Source of the DNA: Deinococcus koreensis
GTDB lineage: Bacteria > Deinococcota > Deinococci > Deinococcales > Deinococcaceae
Direction of reading: 5' to 3'
Length of the DNA: 64,000 nucleotides
Assembly (NCBI RefSeq): GCF_002901445.1
Contig: NZ_PPPD01000001.1
Location: forward strand, 3,354,501-3,418,500
Shown: positions 1 to 13,923 of the stretch, piece by piece
Position numbering within the stretch: position 1 is the stretch's first letter
Layout of the letters: each line of letters starts with the position of its first letter
Notes under the pieces: generated by a model
What the model was told of the DNA's origin: nothing
The model's input: the letters and a program-made list of their open reading frames with translations, nothing else
The model's database searches: none
Program-made: the position numbers and the translations under genes

Positions 1-458
1 ACCAGCGCGGGCTTGACCACCTCGTCCAGGGTCTCGCCGGCCGACTTCCGGGCGCCGATCAGGGCGCGGCGGGCGTGTTCGGACTGCGCGCCACCGATCT
101 CCTGCGCTTCCCCTCGCAGCGTGGCGGCCCGTTCCTGGGCCGACTGGGCCAGCTCCCCGGCGGCCGAGCGGGCGCTGCTCAGCAGCGACTGGGCGCGGGC
201 CGGGGTCTCTTCCCGCAGGGTATCCAGGGTCGAGGCCCCACGCGCCGCCGCCTCGTGCGCCAGCTCCTGCGCCTGGGTGGCGGCCTGGGCGAGCGCCGGC
301 CTGACCCGCTCGTCCAGGGCCACGCCGGCCCCCTGCCAGACCTGCCGGGTGCCGCTCACGAGGCCCCACCGGGTGTCCTTGTTCAGCGCCAGGGCCGCCA
401 GGCCGCCCAGCAGCACGAGACTGCGCTTGCTCACGCCAGCCATTGAAGTGTTGGTCAT
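1..458 (-). CDS. Ala-rich helical protein, partial (3' end off left edge)
   Basis: Only the first ~152 residues are present; the frame stays open to the window edge. The ATG at 456-458 has a strong ribosome site AAAAGGAG six bases upstream (465-472). Residues ~13-25 form a short hydrophobic stretch that could be a membrane anchor. The rest is rich in Ala, Glu, Gln and Arg with heptad-like spacing, suggesting long amphipathic helices as in LEA or apolipoprotein-like proteins. I do not recognise the family. It is divergent from recN with 266 bp between them. Confidence 0.7.
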   Translation of the reverse strand, partial: MTNTSMAGVSKRSLVLLGGLAALALNKDTRWGLVSGTRQVWQGAGVALDERVRPALAQAATQAQELAHEAAARGASTLDTLREETPARAQSLLSSARSAAGELAQSAQERAATLRGEAQEIGGAQSEHARRALIGARKSAGETLDEVVKPAL

Positions 459-711
459 CAGATGCTCCTTTTGGGGCTGCCTGCCCCCGGCGGTGCCGGT
501 GGCCCGGCGGTCGGCTCCACTCCACCTCCGCCCTCCAGGCCCTCCAGTCACCGGCCACGTCCGGCAGGCAGCACGTCGCTGCATTCTCGGCGGCGCCGTG
601 CTGGCAATCGTGGGGGGAATGTAACGGTCGATTCATACTCAAGGGCGGAACCGGTGCCGGCCCCCCCCGCGCAATCCGAGATACGCTCCAGATGGGCCCA
701 CGCACAGGCAT

Positions 712-717
712 TACACT
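712..717 (+). promoter_or_regulatory. -10 box of recN
   Basis: TACACT followed by 7 nt and the GTG start; no convincing -35. GGAGG lies inside the spacer, so both leaderless and SD-led starts are possible. Confidence 0.55.
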
Positions 718-724
718 CGGAGGC

Positions 725-2419
<1,695 letters not shown>

Positions 2420-2658
2420 TCCAGCGTCCACCGCTCCGCCGTCGAGCCGTCCCTTCTCCGTCCGAAGGTCGAAGTTCCCCGCAGCCGAGAGGAATGGGGG
2501 AGAGGGTGGGAACCGTTCCCCCCCACAGATAGTGCCCCTCACGACCCTGAGCTCCAATTCGAACGTGGGCCACCTCCAGACAGCACTCGTCCAGAAGGCC
2601 GCCTTCCACATGGGAGTTGTCTAAAGGCGCACTTCAGTCGGCGGTCAGACACACTGCC

Positions 2659-2664
2659 TAAGCT
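2659..2664 (+). promoter_or_regulatory. -10 box of the PrcB lipoprotein gene
   Basis: TAAGCT, 6 nt before the ATG at 2671 and with no SD; the leaderless pattern. Confidence 0.5.
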
Positions 2665-2670
2665 GACTCC

Positions 2671-3804
2671 ATGAAGAGAAGTGTGTCGTCTGCAGCAGTC
2701 CTGACCGCCGGGCTGCTGAGCGGGTGTTCCATGACAGGCCCCGGTCAGCTGAAAGTCCACGAGGCCCTGCTGTATGGGGGCACCCAGGAGCGGGTGGTCT
2801 GGGTCTACGGCACGCTGGGTGGGAGCAGCAGCAGCCTGCGCCTGGGCGGGCAGACGGTGGAGCTGCGCGCGCAGGTGAGCGACCCGGTGGCCGTGCCCGG
2901 CACCCTCAGCGTGAACGGCAAGGCCACCTACCGCCTGCCGACCACGGCGATGGGCCCGAAGATCGCGGTGACTTCCAGCGCGGCCGGCACCTTCGATGTC
3001 CGGGCCAGCGACAGCAGCGTCGCCGCGGTCTATTACACCGACGGCGCCCGCTGGACGAGGCTCGCGGGCGTGAATGGCCGGGTGGGCGGTCAGGCCGTGG
3101 CCGGTCTGGACGGTGCCGGGAACCTGAACGCCGCCGAGGCTACCGCCCTGAGCCGCGCCCTGCTGGGTCAGGGGCCGCTGGCCGTGGCGGTGCTGGCCGA
3201 GTCCAACCTGCCCGACGCGCCCCTGGCCGTCGAGCCGGCCGCCCAGGAATACCTGCGTACCGGGCTCTACATCCTGCCCAACGTGGTGTCCCTCCCGGTC
3301 GTTCCCGGCGCAGTGGTGCCCAGCCCTGGGCGGCCGGTGCCCCCCAAACCGGCCCCCGCTCCTGTGCCTACTCCCCCCACCCCCGGAGCCCGCGTGAACG
3401 TCACCGAACTTGCTAGTGGAACCCAGGCGTCCGTCCAGACCTTCGGCGTCCAGCTCGCCACCACCCAGGCCGAGGCCAGCGCCCTGTATGCCCGGGCCTA
3501 CGGGCGGCAGACCGGCGTGCCCGAAGCGGCCCGGGTGGGCTCCTCGACCATCGTCGGGGTGTTCCTGGGACAGCGGGCGACCGGCGGCTACGGGATCAGG
3601 GTGCTGGGCGCCAGCGCCAGCGGCGGCGTGCTCACCCTGACGGTGCAGGTGCGCGCCCCGGCCCCCGGCGCCATCACCACCCAGGCGCTCACCAGCCCCT
3701 GGACGCTGGTGCGCGTGGACGGCGCCTTCACGCGCGTGAACGTCGTCGACGAGCGCGGCCAGCCCCTGCCGGCGGGCGTTCCGGGCGGTGGCGACGTCCG
3801 CTGA
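2671..3804 (+). CDS. PrcB-domain lipoprotein
   Basis: A 377-residue secreted lipoprotein. The signal peptide ends in LLSGC, placing the lipidated Cys at residue 19. An N-terminal beta-rich region of ~200 residues with no family I recognise is followed by a Pro-rich linker (about 215-240). The C-terminal ~120 residues resemble PrcB_C, with a GVFLGQRATGGYGI core and an extended beta tail. In spirochaetes PrcB assists a surface protease; whether it does so here is unknown. No protease gene is adjacent. A convergent terminator follows. Confidence 0.8.
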   Translation: MKRSVSSAAVLTAGLLSGCSMTGPGQLKVHEALLYGGTQERVVWVYGTLGGSSSSLRLGGQTVELRAQVSDPVAVPGTLSVNGKATYRLPTTAMGPKIAVTSSAAGTFDVRASDSSVAAVYYTDGARWTRLAGVNGRVGGQAVAGLDGAGNLNAAEATALSRALLGQGPLAVAVLAESNLPDAPLAVEPAAQEYLRTGLYILPNVVSLPVVPGAVVPSPGRPVPPKPAPAPVPTPPTPGARVNVTELASGTQASVQTFGVQLATTQAEASALYARAYGRQTGVPEAARVGSSTIVGVFLGQRATGGYGIRVLGASASGGVLTLTVQVRAPAPGAITTQALTSPWTLVRVDGAFTRVNVVDERGQPLPAGVPGGGDVR

Positions 3805-3826
3805 GCGTCACCGGAACCGTGCCCTC

Positions 3827-3853
3827 AAGGCTGGCCTGCGGGTCAGCCTTTTC
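3827..3853. terminator. Bidirectional terminator between the PrcB gene and doxX
   Basis: Perfect 7-bp stem AAGGCTG (3827-3833) / CAGCCTT (3844-3850) followed by TT on the plus strand. It overlaps the 3' end of the convergent DoxX gene. Confidence 0.7.
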
Positions 3854-4283
3854 TGCGCCGAACCGCACTGGAGCCGCGCGTGGCCGATGGGGAGGCGGCC
3901 CGCCAGCCCTCGACCGAGGGGCGCCCTGTCCCGCCCACCATCACCGCCAGACTGCCGGCCAGCAGCAGGGCCGACAGTTCCAGCCGGAGGGCCGGCAGGG
4001 CACCCGCCAGGGCCGACGTTCCGCCCACCAGCAGGGTGCTCAGGGCCAGCGCGCCGGCCAGCCCACGGGCGCCCAGCCCCAGGCCCAGCAGCAGCCCGCC
4101 CAGCAGTTCCAGCACCGCCGTGGTGGGCGCGGTCAACAGGGGCAGGGGCACGCCCGTGGCCTCGAACTGCCGGGTGACGGTCTGCAGCCCGGTCGTGAAC
4201 AGCGTCTGCCAGCCGTGCCAGCAGAACGCGACTCCGACCGCGATCCGGATGATCGCCAGGGCCAGCTCGGGCTGCGGCTTCAC
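3843..4283 (-). CDS. DoxX-family membrane protein
   Basis: 146 residues with four predicted membrane helices. The opening RIAVGVAFCWHGWQTLF and the ELLGGLLLGLGLGAR segment are typical of DoxX/DoxD-like proteins of the inner membrane. Family members are linked to respiratory or thiol redox chemistry, but many have no proven role. Start is GTG at 4281-4283 with a TAGACT box 6 nt upstream and no SD. The last ~25 residues are polar and low in complexity, and the coding end overlaps the shared terminator. Confidence 0.8.
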   Translation of the reverse strand: MKPQPELALAIIRIAVGVAFCWHGWQTLFTTGLQTVTRQFEATGVPLPLLTAPTTAVLELLGGLLLGLGLGARGLAGALALSTLLVGGTSALAGALPALRLELSALLLAGSLAVMVGGTGRPSVEGWRAASPSATRGSSAVRRRKG

Positions 4284-4289
4284 GTCCGG

Positions 4290-4295
4290 AGTCTA
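4290..4295 (-). promoter_or_regulatory. -10 box of the doxX-like gene
   Basis: TAGACT on the minus strand, 6 nt before the GTG start; leaderless pattern. Confidence 0.5.
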
Positions 4296-4521
4296 GCGGC
4301 CCCCGGGCCAGAACGTGAGCAAATGTCCAATTGCGAGGCCAGGACTCCAGCGGGGCGGCTCAGTGGTAAGGAGCGGCAGGCGGAGGGGTGTTGAGGACAG
4401 TGATGCCCTCTGCACGGGGGCAGATCGGGGGGAGCTACGACGCGGCGTGGAGGTTCACCGTCCGGAGGTTGGACGGAGCCCGATACGCCCTGGGCTGGGG
4501 AGCCCCCTCGACCCCACGAAA

Positions 4522-4550
4522 AGAGGCGGCCCCACGTGGAGGCCGCCTCT
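4522..4550 (-). terminator. Terminator of the bmp-like gene
   Basis: Perfect 10-bp stem AGAGGCGGCC (4522-4531) / GGCCGCCTCT (4541-4550), followed by TTTTC on the minus strand. Its core is nearly identical to the terminator at 33084-33108. Confidence 0.85.
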
Positions 4551-4565
4551 GGATCAGACCTGGAC

Positions 4566-5663
<1,098 letters not shown>

Positions 5664-5705
5664 GGGTTTCCTCCGGGTGCTTTTGATGTGCGTTGCCTGA
5701 ACAAG

Positions 5706-5711
5706 AGTATA
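5706..5711 (-). promoter_or_regulatory. -10 box of the bmp-like gene
   Basis: TATACT on the minus strand, about 45 nt before the ATG, giving a leadered mRNA. A TAGACA at 5726-5731 is only 14 bp away, so the -35 is unclear. Confidence 0.4.
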
Positions 5712-5860
5712 CGGAAACCGGCGGGTGTCTAGACCCCCGCGGGTACAGTCTGACCGGGTGTGCAGTGGGGCCTGGGGTCCAGCGCTGGGCGTGGCGCCCC
5801 AGACAGGCTAGCGTGCGCGTCTGACTGTGTTTTGACCCTGGCCACTTTCCGCCTGAATGC

Positions 5861-5866
5861 TAGGCT
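5861..5866 (+). promoter_or_regulatory. -10 box of ligA
   Basis: TAGGCT, 6 nt before the ATG at 5873, with no SD; leaderless pattern. Confidence 0.55.
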
Positions 5867-5872
5867 CGGCGC

Positions 5873-7981
<2,109 letters not shown>

Positions 7982-8106
7982 GCCCCGCACCGCCCGAAGC
8001 GCCTGTGAGCCGAAGACCGCTGTGCACGTGGCTTTCCGGCTCGTGGTGGGGCTGGAATCCCGTCTCCCGGACGGCCCGCAGCCGGCCCATCTGCGGGCCC
8101 ATGCTC

Positions 8107-8112
8107 TAGACT
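8107..8112 (+). promoter_or_regulatory. -10 box before the asp23-like gene
   Basis: TAGACT about 48 nt upstream of the ATG at 8161. Unlike most promoters here it gives a leadered mRNA, with SD GGAGG at 8149-8153. Confidence 0.5.
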
Positions 8113-8160
8113 GCTGAGCATTGGCGCGGCGAGATTCATCCGTGCTCGGAGGCATGAGGC

Positions 8161-8511
8161 ATGGCAACCCCGGAAGTCGAAATCAGTAAACATGTCCTGC
8201 TGGACATCGCCAGCACCACCCTGGACGGCATTGAGGGTGCGGAGGTCGCGTCGGCGCCGCTCAAGGTGAACGACGTGCTCAGGCAGCAGGCCAACACCCG
8301 CCGCCCCCGCGCCCTGCGCGTCACCCGTGAGGGCCCGGACGTGCTGGTCGAGGTCGGCCTGAACGTGGAGTACGGCCAGAATCTGGTCGCCCTGGCGGAG
8401 CGGGCCCAGCGCGCCGTGCAGGAGAACATCGAACTCATGACCGGCCTGAAGGTCAGATCCGTGAACGTGACGGTGCAGGGTGTCTGTCTGCCGAAAGGGC
8501 CGGGCGCTTGA
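8161..8511 (+). CDS. Asp23/Gls24 family protein
   Basis: A 116-residue cytosolic protein of the alkaline-shock/Gls24 family (DUF322). It shows the typical IAS...GIEGAEV start and the [11 protein letters not shown] end strand. Family members are envelope-stress or membrane-associated proteins without known enzymatic activity. It sits directly upstream of nusB and is probably the first gene of the nusB-folD operon, a neighbour order common for this family. Start ATG with GGAGG upstream. Confidence 0.88.
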   Translation: MATPEVEISKHVLLDIASTTLDGIEGAEVASAPLKVNDVLRQQANTRRPRALRVTREGPDVLVEVGLNVEYGQNLVALAERAQRAVQENIELMTGLKVRSVNVTVQGVCLPKGPGA

Positions 8512-8554
8512 GCAGGGCCCTGCAGGGAAGGGCGGAGCACGCACAGGTGGGCGC

Positions 8555-9052
8555 ATGACCCGCCGCCGCGAGCGCGCCCCCCGCCCGGTCGGCACCCGCC
8601 GCGCCGCGCGCGAGTTCGTGTTCCGCGCGCTGTTCGAGGCCGAACGCGGTGACCAGACGCTGGACGCCGCCTTCACCCGCGCCGAGGGCGCCATGCGGGA
8701 GGGCGACGACACTTTCGTGGCCCTGAGCGACGAGGCCCTGGTTTTCGCCCACGAACTGATGGCCAGCATGAAGCAGCACCAGGCCGAGATCGACGAGACG
8801 CTGCGCCGCACGATCCGCGGCTGGACCTTCGATCAGATGGCCCAGACGGATCTGAACATCCTGCGGCTGGCCACGCTGGAGATGATGTTCACGGCCGAGC
8901 CCCACCCGCCGGTGATCGAGAGCGCGGTGCGGATCGCGCGGAAATTCGGCGGCGAGGACAGCGGCAAGTTTGTGAACGGGGTGCTGGGGGGGCTGAGCCG
9001 CAGCCTGATGAGTGCGCCAGCTGCGCCCCCACCGTCCGGGGGCGAGGAGTGA
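8555..9052 (+). CDS. nusB: Transcription antitermination factor NusB
   Basis: An all-helical RNA-binding protein that joins NusE (S10) on boxA RNA in rRNA antitermination; 165 residues. The family features [25 protein letters not shown] and [25 protein letters not shown] are intact. I chose the ATG at 8555, with AGGTGG at 8545-8550, over an in-frame upstream ATG that would overlap the previous gene. The stop overlaps the folD start (GTGA), implying translational coupling. Confidence 0.95.
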   Translation: MTRRRERAPRPVGTRRAAREFVFRALFEAERGDQTLDAAFTRAEGAMREGDDTFVALSDEALVFAHELMASMKQHQAEIDETLRRTIRGWTFDQMAQTDLNILRLATLEMMFTAEPHPPVIESAVRIARKFGGEDSGKFVNGVLGGLSRSLMSAPAAPPPSGGEE

Positions 9053-9954
9053 GCCCAGCGCTGGCGACCCGCCTGAGCGGGCCACCGGCCGCCGAGGCCC
9101 TGCTGGCCCAGACCGCCCGGCGCGCCGCCGCGCTGGCCACGCCGCCGCATCTGGTCATCGTGCGGGTCGGGGAAGACCCGGCCAGCGTCAGCTACGTGCG
9201 CGGCAAGGCGAAGAAGGCCGGCGAGATCGGGCTGCGCGGCACGGTGCACGCCCTGCCGGACACCACCCCCCAGGCCGAGCTGCTGGCGCTGATCGCCGGT
9301 CTCAATGCCGACCCGGGCGTCCACGGCATCCTGGTGCAGCTGCCGCTGCCGGGCCATATCGACCCGGCGCCCGTGCTGGAGGCCATCGACCCCAATAAGG
9401 ACGTAGACGGCTTCCACCCGGTCAACGTGGGCCGCCTCTGGACGGGCCAGCCGGCGCTCTCTCCCTGCACGCCCGCCGGCATCATGGCCCTGCTGGCGCA
9501 TTACGAGGTTCAGGTGGCCGGGAAGGTCGTGGTCATCGTGGGCCGCAGCACCCTGGTCGGCCGCCCGCTGGCCGCGCTGATGCTGGGGGCCGACGCCACC
9601 GTGACCCTGGCCCACAGCCGCACCCGCGACCTGGCGGCCGTGACCCGTGGGGCCGACGTGCTGGTCGTGGCGGTGGGCCGCGCCGGGCTGATCACCCCGG
9701 ACATGGTCAGGCCCGGCGCCGTGGTCGTGGACGTGGGAATCAACCGCGTGCTGGACGATGCCGGCAAGGCGCACCTGACCGGTGACGTGCACCCGGACGT
9801 GTCCCAGGTGGCGGGCGCCCTGACCCCGGTGCCCGGCGGCGTCGGCCCCATGACCGTGGCGCAGCTGATGGCGAACACCGTCCAGGCGGCCGAACGCCAG
9901 GCAGACAGACGCGCCGCACCGATCCCCGGAGTTCTGGGTGAACACGCTCACTGA
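9049..9954 (+). CDS. folD: Bifunctional methylene-THF dehydrogenase/cyclohydrolase FolD
   Basis: Interconverts 5,10-methylene-, methenyl- and 10-formyl-tetrahydrofolate in the cytosol. 301 residues. The N-terminal catalytic half carries [14 protein letters not shown] with the catalytic Lys, and [14 protein letters not shown]. The middle has [16 protein letters not shown]. The NADP domain has [13 protein letters not shown], and the signature [10 protein letters not shown] is near the C-terminus. GTG start overlaps the nusB stop. One-carbon output of this enzyme links to the formate genes at 40-46 kb, though the link is only metabolic. Confidence 0.97.
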   Translation: MSPALATRLSGPPAAEALLAQTARRAAALATPPHLVIVRVGEDPASVSYVRGKAKKAGEIGLRGTVHALPDTTPQAELLALIAGLNADPGVHGILVQLPLPGHIDPAPVLEAIDPNKDVDGFHPVNVGRLWTGQPALSPCTPAGIMALLAHYEVQVAGKVVVIVGRSTLVGRPLAALMLGADATVTLAHSRTRDLAAVTRGADVLVVAVGRAGLITPDMVRPGAVVVDVGINRVLDDAGKAHLTGDVHPDVSQVAGALTPVPGGVGPMTVAQLMANTVQAAERQADRRAAPIPGVLGEHAH

Positions 9955-10396
9955 GCTGCTGAACAACCGCTGGTTGTGGACGGCCGTGCTCGCCTCGACC
10001 GGCGCGCAGGTCTTGAAGGTGCTGCTGATCCTGCTGATCGAGCGCCGCTGGCGCCCGGCGGCCTTCATGGAAACGGGCGGCATGCCCAGCAGCCACAGCG
10101 CCATGGTGGCCGCCCTGACGACCGGCGTGGCCCTGACCGAGGGGCTGGGCAGCCCGCTCTTCGCCGCCAGCGCGGTCTTCGCCCTGATCGTCATGTACGA
10201 CGCCACGGGCGTCCGCCACTCCAGCGGCCAGCAGGCCCGGCTGCTCAACGAACTGGTAGACGAGCTGCGCGCCGTGGTGCGCGAGGGTTTCGCGCCCCTG
10301 CCGCTGCGGGTGCTGCTGGGGCACACCTATCTGGAGGTGCTGGCCGGCATCCTGATCGGCATCGGCGCCGGCTTCATCGCCTTCGGGATGCGGTAG
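9938..10396 (+). CDS. Divergent PAP2 family membrane protein (DUF212)
   Basis: A 152-residue integral membrane protein with about four helices. It contains the family motif GGMPSSHSA, related to one phosphatase motif of the PAP2 superfamily, and YDATGVRHSSGQQA. Homologues occur in many bacteria and plants; the substrate is not established. The GTG start at 9938 lies inside the folD end (17-nt overlap), so it is co-transcribed with nusB-folD. Ends before a stable hairpin terminator. Confidence 0.88.
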   Translation: MNTLTELLNNRWLWTAVLASTGAQVLKVLLILLIERRWRPAAFMETGGMPSSHSAMVAALTTGVALTEGLGSPLFAASAVFALIVMYDATGVRHSSGQQARLLNELVDELRAVVREGFAPLPLRVLLGHTYLEVLAGILIGIGAGFIAFGMR

Positions 10397-10440
10397 GCAA
10401 GGAGACGCGGCGGTTCAGTCAAAACAGGGTTTCAGCGAAG

Positions 10441-10470
10441 GGGGGAGGGCTCGTCCGACGACCCTCCCCC
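10441..10470. terminator. Terminator between the PAP2-like gene and the convergent gene
   Basis: Stem GGGGGAGGG (10441-10449) / CCCTCCCCC (10462-10470), with an inner TCGT/ACGA stem. The downstream tract is only weakly T-rich. Confidence 0.7.
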
Positions 10471-10529
10471 GTGTTCTGAATCCTGATCTCCGTCCGCCGG
10501 GCCCGACGTTGACTCGTCCGGCGCTGCCC

Positions 10530-10910
<381 letters not shown>

Positions 10911-10918
10911 GTGGCACA

Positions 10919-10924
10919 AGTGTA
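10919..10924 (-). promoter_or_regulatory. -10 box of the 126-residue protein gene
   Basis: TACACT on the minus strand, 8 nt before the chosen ATG. It decides the start. Confidence 0.5.
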
Positions 10925-10970
10925 AAGCACCGGGGGCGGGGGTGGTCGGCCGTCTCCGGACAGGGGAGCC

Positions 10971-12803
10971 TCAGCCCTGCAGCAGCAGCCGGCCGCTCGA
11001 GGCATCCACTGTCACGTCGCCGCCCGTCAGGGTCTCGCCGGTCAGGGCGTCGCGCCAGACGCCGTCTGGGAGAGAAATCGTGATCTCGTGGGCCTCACTG
11101 CGGCGGCTCGCCACGGCCACGGCGCGGCTCGTCCGGCCATCCGCCCCGGTCAGCTCGCGCAGGAAGGCCACCGCGTCGGCCTCGGCGTGCAGGAAGGTCA
11201 GTGAACCCCGGTGGAGCGCCTCTGTCGAGCGGCGCACGGCGATCAGCGCTTTCACCCTTTCCAGCAGGCCGGTGTCCCACTGCGCCTCGTCCCAGGGCAT
11301 GGGTTCGCGGCACCAGGGCATGTTGCCGGCGCGGCTCTGGCTCAGGCCGATCTCCGTGCCGTAGTAGGTGCAGGGCACGCCGGGGTAGGCCATCAGCAGG
11401 GTGAAGGCGGCCAGGAACCGCGTGCGGTTGCCGCCCAGCCGGAAGTGCGCGCGGCCGATGTCGTGCGATTCGAGCAGGTTGAGCATGCTCAGGCCCACCT
11501 GCGGCGGCAGGGCGTGGTAGGCGTCCCAGAGGATCTCTACCAGTTCGTGGCCGTCCAGCCGGCTGGGCTCGTCGAAGTAGGTGGCGCCGCTGAGCCACTG
11601 CATGACCGGCAGGCCGAAGCCGTGGTAGTTCATGGCGGCGTCCTCGCCCTGGCCGTCCAGCGCGTGCTCGGGGTCGAAGAAGCGTTCGCCGAAGACGTAG
11701 GCGTCGCCCTTCTCCTGCCGGGCGGCGCGTTTCAGGGCGCGGTGCAGCGGCAGGTTGTCCTCGTCGGTGCCGCCTGCGCCGATCATGTGGGCCACGTCCA
11801 GCCGCCAGCCGGCCGCCCCGCGCCGCAGCCAGTGGCGCACCACGCTCTCCTCGCCGGCCAGGAACTCCTGCACGGCGAATTCGTTCTGGTAGTCGATCTT
11901 GGGCAGGGTCGGGACGTCGAAGAAGGCGTGGTAGGGCGGTTTGCCGGCCTCGTCGCGCCAGGTGAACAGCGCGCGTTCCGGGGCGTCCTCCCGCTCCAGC
12001 GCGGCCTGGAACAGCGCGTTCTCGTTGCCCATGTGGTTGAACACGCCGTCCAGCACGATCCGCACGCCCGCCTCGTCGGCCGCCCGCGCCAGCTCGTCCC
12101 AGGCCTCGTCGCCGCCCAGGTGCGGGTCGACCCGCCGGTAATCGGTGATGTCGTAGCGGTGGTTGCTGGGCGAAACGAAGATGGGCGTGAGCCACAGGCC
12201 CGTGACGCCCAGAGTCTTCAGGTACGGCAGCGCCTGCGTGATGCCCTGCAGGTCGCCGCCGTAGTGTGCGTGGACGTCGCCCTTCTCGTCCAGCGGCGTG
12301 TGCCACTCCTCGTGCGTGACGTCCCGCCCCGCGTACTGGTATTCGCCGGTCTGCACGTCGTTGCTGGGGTCGCCGTTGCGGAAGCGGTCGGGGAAGATCT
12401 GGTAGAAGACGCTGCTCCAGGCCCACTCGGGCGCCTGGTAGCCGGCCAGATACTGGAACCAGTTGCGGAAGCCGCGCCGGGTGTGGTGCAGGCCCAGGCG
12501 GGTCAGGTTGAGGTGGTCGCCCTCCAGGTTCAGCTGCCAGGCGTAGCGCACCCGGGCGTCATGGATGGGCAGCTCGGCCTCGAACCAGCGGCCCTCGCCG
12601 GCCAAACCGGAGACCTCGCGGGCCACGGCCGTCTCGATTTCGCCCACCCGCACGAAGCGCAGCTTGACCGAGGTCACGGGCAGGGTCACGCGCACCCGCA
12701 GCCGCACGGTCTCGCCCAGCCCTGCGCCCAGCCGGTCGGTGTAGCCCGGGGTGTGGTCGTGCTGCGCGGCGGGATGCGAGTCGAAAACGCTGGAGATGGT
12801 CAT
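10971..12803 (-). CDS. GH13 alpha-glucanohydrolase (neopullulanase/maltogenic amylase type)
   Basis: Hydrolyses alpha-glucosidic bonds of maltodextrins, pullulan or cyclodextrins. 610 residues. An N-terminal beta domain like CBM34 (about 20-125) precedes the (beta/alpha)8 barrel, which starts at SSVFYQIFPDRF. Conserved regions are DGVFNH, GWRLDVAH (nucleophile Asp336), FGERFF (acid/base Glu373) and ESHDIGR (Asp448). A short C-terminal beta domain follows. There is no signal peptide, so it is probably cytosolic. Start ATG 12801-12803 has AGGAGG upstream. It stands alone, with no sugar transporter beside it. Confidence 0.92.
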   Translation of the reverse strand: MTISSVFDSHPAAQHDHTPGYTDRLGAGLGETVRLRVRVTLPVTSVKLRFVRVGEIETAVAREVSGLAGEGRWFEAELPIHDARVRYAWQLNLEGDHLNLTRLGLHHTRRGFRNWFQYLAGYQAPEWAWSSVFYQIFPDRFRNGDPSNDVQTGEYQYAGRDVTHEEWHTPLDEKGDVHAHYGGDLQGITQALPYLKTLGVTGLWLTPIFVSPSNHRYDITDYRRVDPHLGGDEAWDELARAADEAGVRIVLDGVFNHMGNENALFQAALEREDAPERALFTWRDEAGKPPYHAFFDVPTLPKIDYQNEFAVQEFLAGEESVVRHWLRRGAAGWRLDVAHMIGAGGTDEDNLPLHRALKRAARQEKGDAYVFGERFFDPEHALDGQGEDAAMNYHGFGLPVMQWLSGATYFDEPSRLDGHELVEILWDAYHALPPQVGLSMLNLLESHDIGRAHFRLGGNRTRFLAAFTLLMAYPGVPCTYYGTEIGLSQSRAGNMPWCREPMPWDEAQWDTGLLERVKALIAVRRSTEALHRGSLTFLHAEADAVAFLRELTGADGRTSRAVAVASRRSEAHEITISLPDGVWRDALTGETLTGGDVTVDASSGRLLLQG

Positions 12804-13219
12804 GGTCGGGCCTCCTGGGGCAGGGGGAGTGGGGACGGCACAGAAGCGCGGCACGACCTGTCCTGAGTGTGCAGGTGGTCGTGCCACGGGGCAAACGTTG
12901 CCTTCGGGTTGTGGGAATCAGTGTGGAGTCTCGGGGGGCACGGGGTCAAGGGGCCGACGGTCGGGTGACGGAACGCCGCCTTTGCCCGGTCCCGAGAGGG
13001 CGGTACCCGAAGGACAGGACGCACTGCACCGTGACAGGGTTCTCGGCACGGGGACGTGGGGAGGGGGTCAGTACGGCTGGACGTGAAGGTTTTACCCGAC
13101 CGTCCCCGCATTCCCGCTTGTGTCGCCACCCATTACATGTAACACTCACCCTGTTCCACAACCCGAGCGTTCCACCGCCCCGCCCCGAGCGCCCTCCTCC
13201 CTGCCTGAAAGGAGCCTGT
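12804..13219. other. 416-bp intergenic region between the GH13 gene and gntR
   Basis: Divergent promoter region. No supported gene. It holds the perfect 10-bp palindrome TTACATGTAA at 13133-13142, a plausible GntR-type operator. No clear -35/-10 pair was found for either direction. Confidence 0.6.
13133..13142. promoter_or_regulatory. Possible GntR operator palindrome
   Basis: Perfect palindrome TTACATGTAA 78 bp before the gntR start. Assigned by position only. Confidence 0.35.
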
Positions 13220-13867
13220 CTGCTGCAACCCGTCGCCAGCACCCGCGTCGTCGATCTCGTGCGCGACCGCCTGCGCGCCGCCATCCTGGCCGGAGAGTTG
13301 CCGCCGGGCTCGCGCCTGAGCGTGCCGGAACTGGCCCGGCAGCTGGAGGTCTCGCGCTCGCCGGTGCGCGAGGCGGTGCTGCTGTTGGTCGGGGAGGGGC
13401 TGGCGGTCGAGCACTCGCGCCGGGGCGTGGAGGTCGCCCGGCTGGAGATGGCGGATGTGCTGGAACTGTACGACCTGCGCGCCTGTATCGATGGCCTGGC
13501 CGCTCGGCTGGCCGCCGAGCGCATGACCAGTACTGACCTCGCCGCCCTGCGCGGCGTGCTCGACGCCCAGGGCGCGGCGGCCGTGGGCGACCCCCGCCTG
13601 TTCCGCGACCTCGACGCCCGTTTCCACCAGATCATCGTGCAGACCTGCGGCAATGCCCGCGTGATCCGCCACGCCGAGCTGCTGATGCGCGAGATGCGGC
13701 TGGCCGGGCGGCTGCTGCTCGACGAGCCCTGGCACCTGCGGCTCAGCCACGAGGAACACCGCGCCATCGAACGCGCCCTGCGGCAGCGCGACCCCCCGGC
13801 TGCCGAGGCCGCCATGGGCGGTCATCTGCGAAGGGTCGCGCAGGCCGTGCAGACTCACCGGAGCTGA
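13220..13867 (+). CDS. GntR-family regulator (FCD type), probable CTG start
   Basis: A DNA-binding regulator of ~215 residues. The N-terminal winged helix reads RLRAAILAGELPPGSRLSVPE then ARQLEVSRSPVREAVLLL. A helical FCD ligand domain follows, with metal-site-like residues in RDLDARFHQIIV and SHEEHRAI. GAAAGGAG at 13207-13214 is an excellent SD. The first in-frame codons after it are CTG CTG (13220, 13223); no ATG, GTG or TTG lies between it and the conserved domain. It precedes the liv1 importer by 56 bp on the same strand and probably regulates it. Confidence 0.85.
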   Translation: MLQPVASTRVVDLVRDRLRAAILAGELPPGSRLSVPELARQLEVSRSPVREAVLLLVGEGLAVEHSRRGVEVARLEMADVLELYDLRACIDGLAARLAAERMTSTDLAALRGVLDAQGAAAVGDPRLFRDLDARFHQIIVQTCGNARVIRHAELLMREMRLAGRLLLDEPWHLRLSHEEHRAIERALRQRDPPAAEAAMGGHLRRVAQAVQTHRS

Positions 13868-13923
13868 ACCCTCCATCCTCCCGCCCCCCTCTGTGGCCCC
13901 GCCACGTCCCCAAGGAGCCCCCC

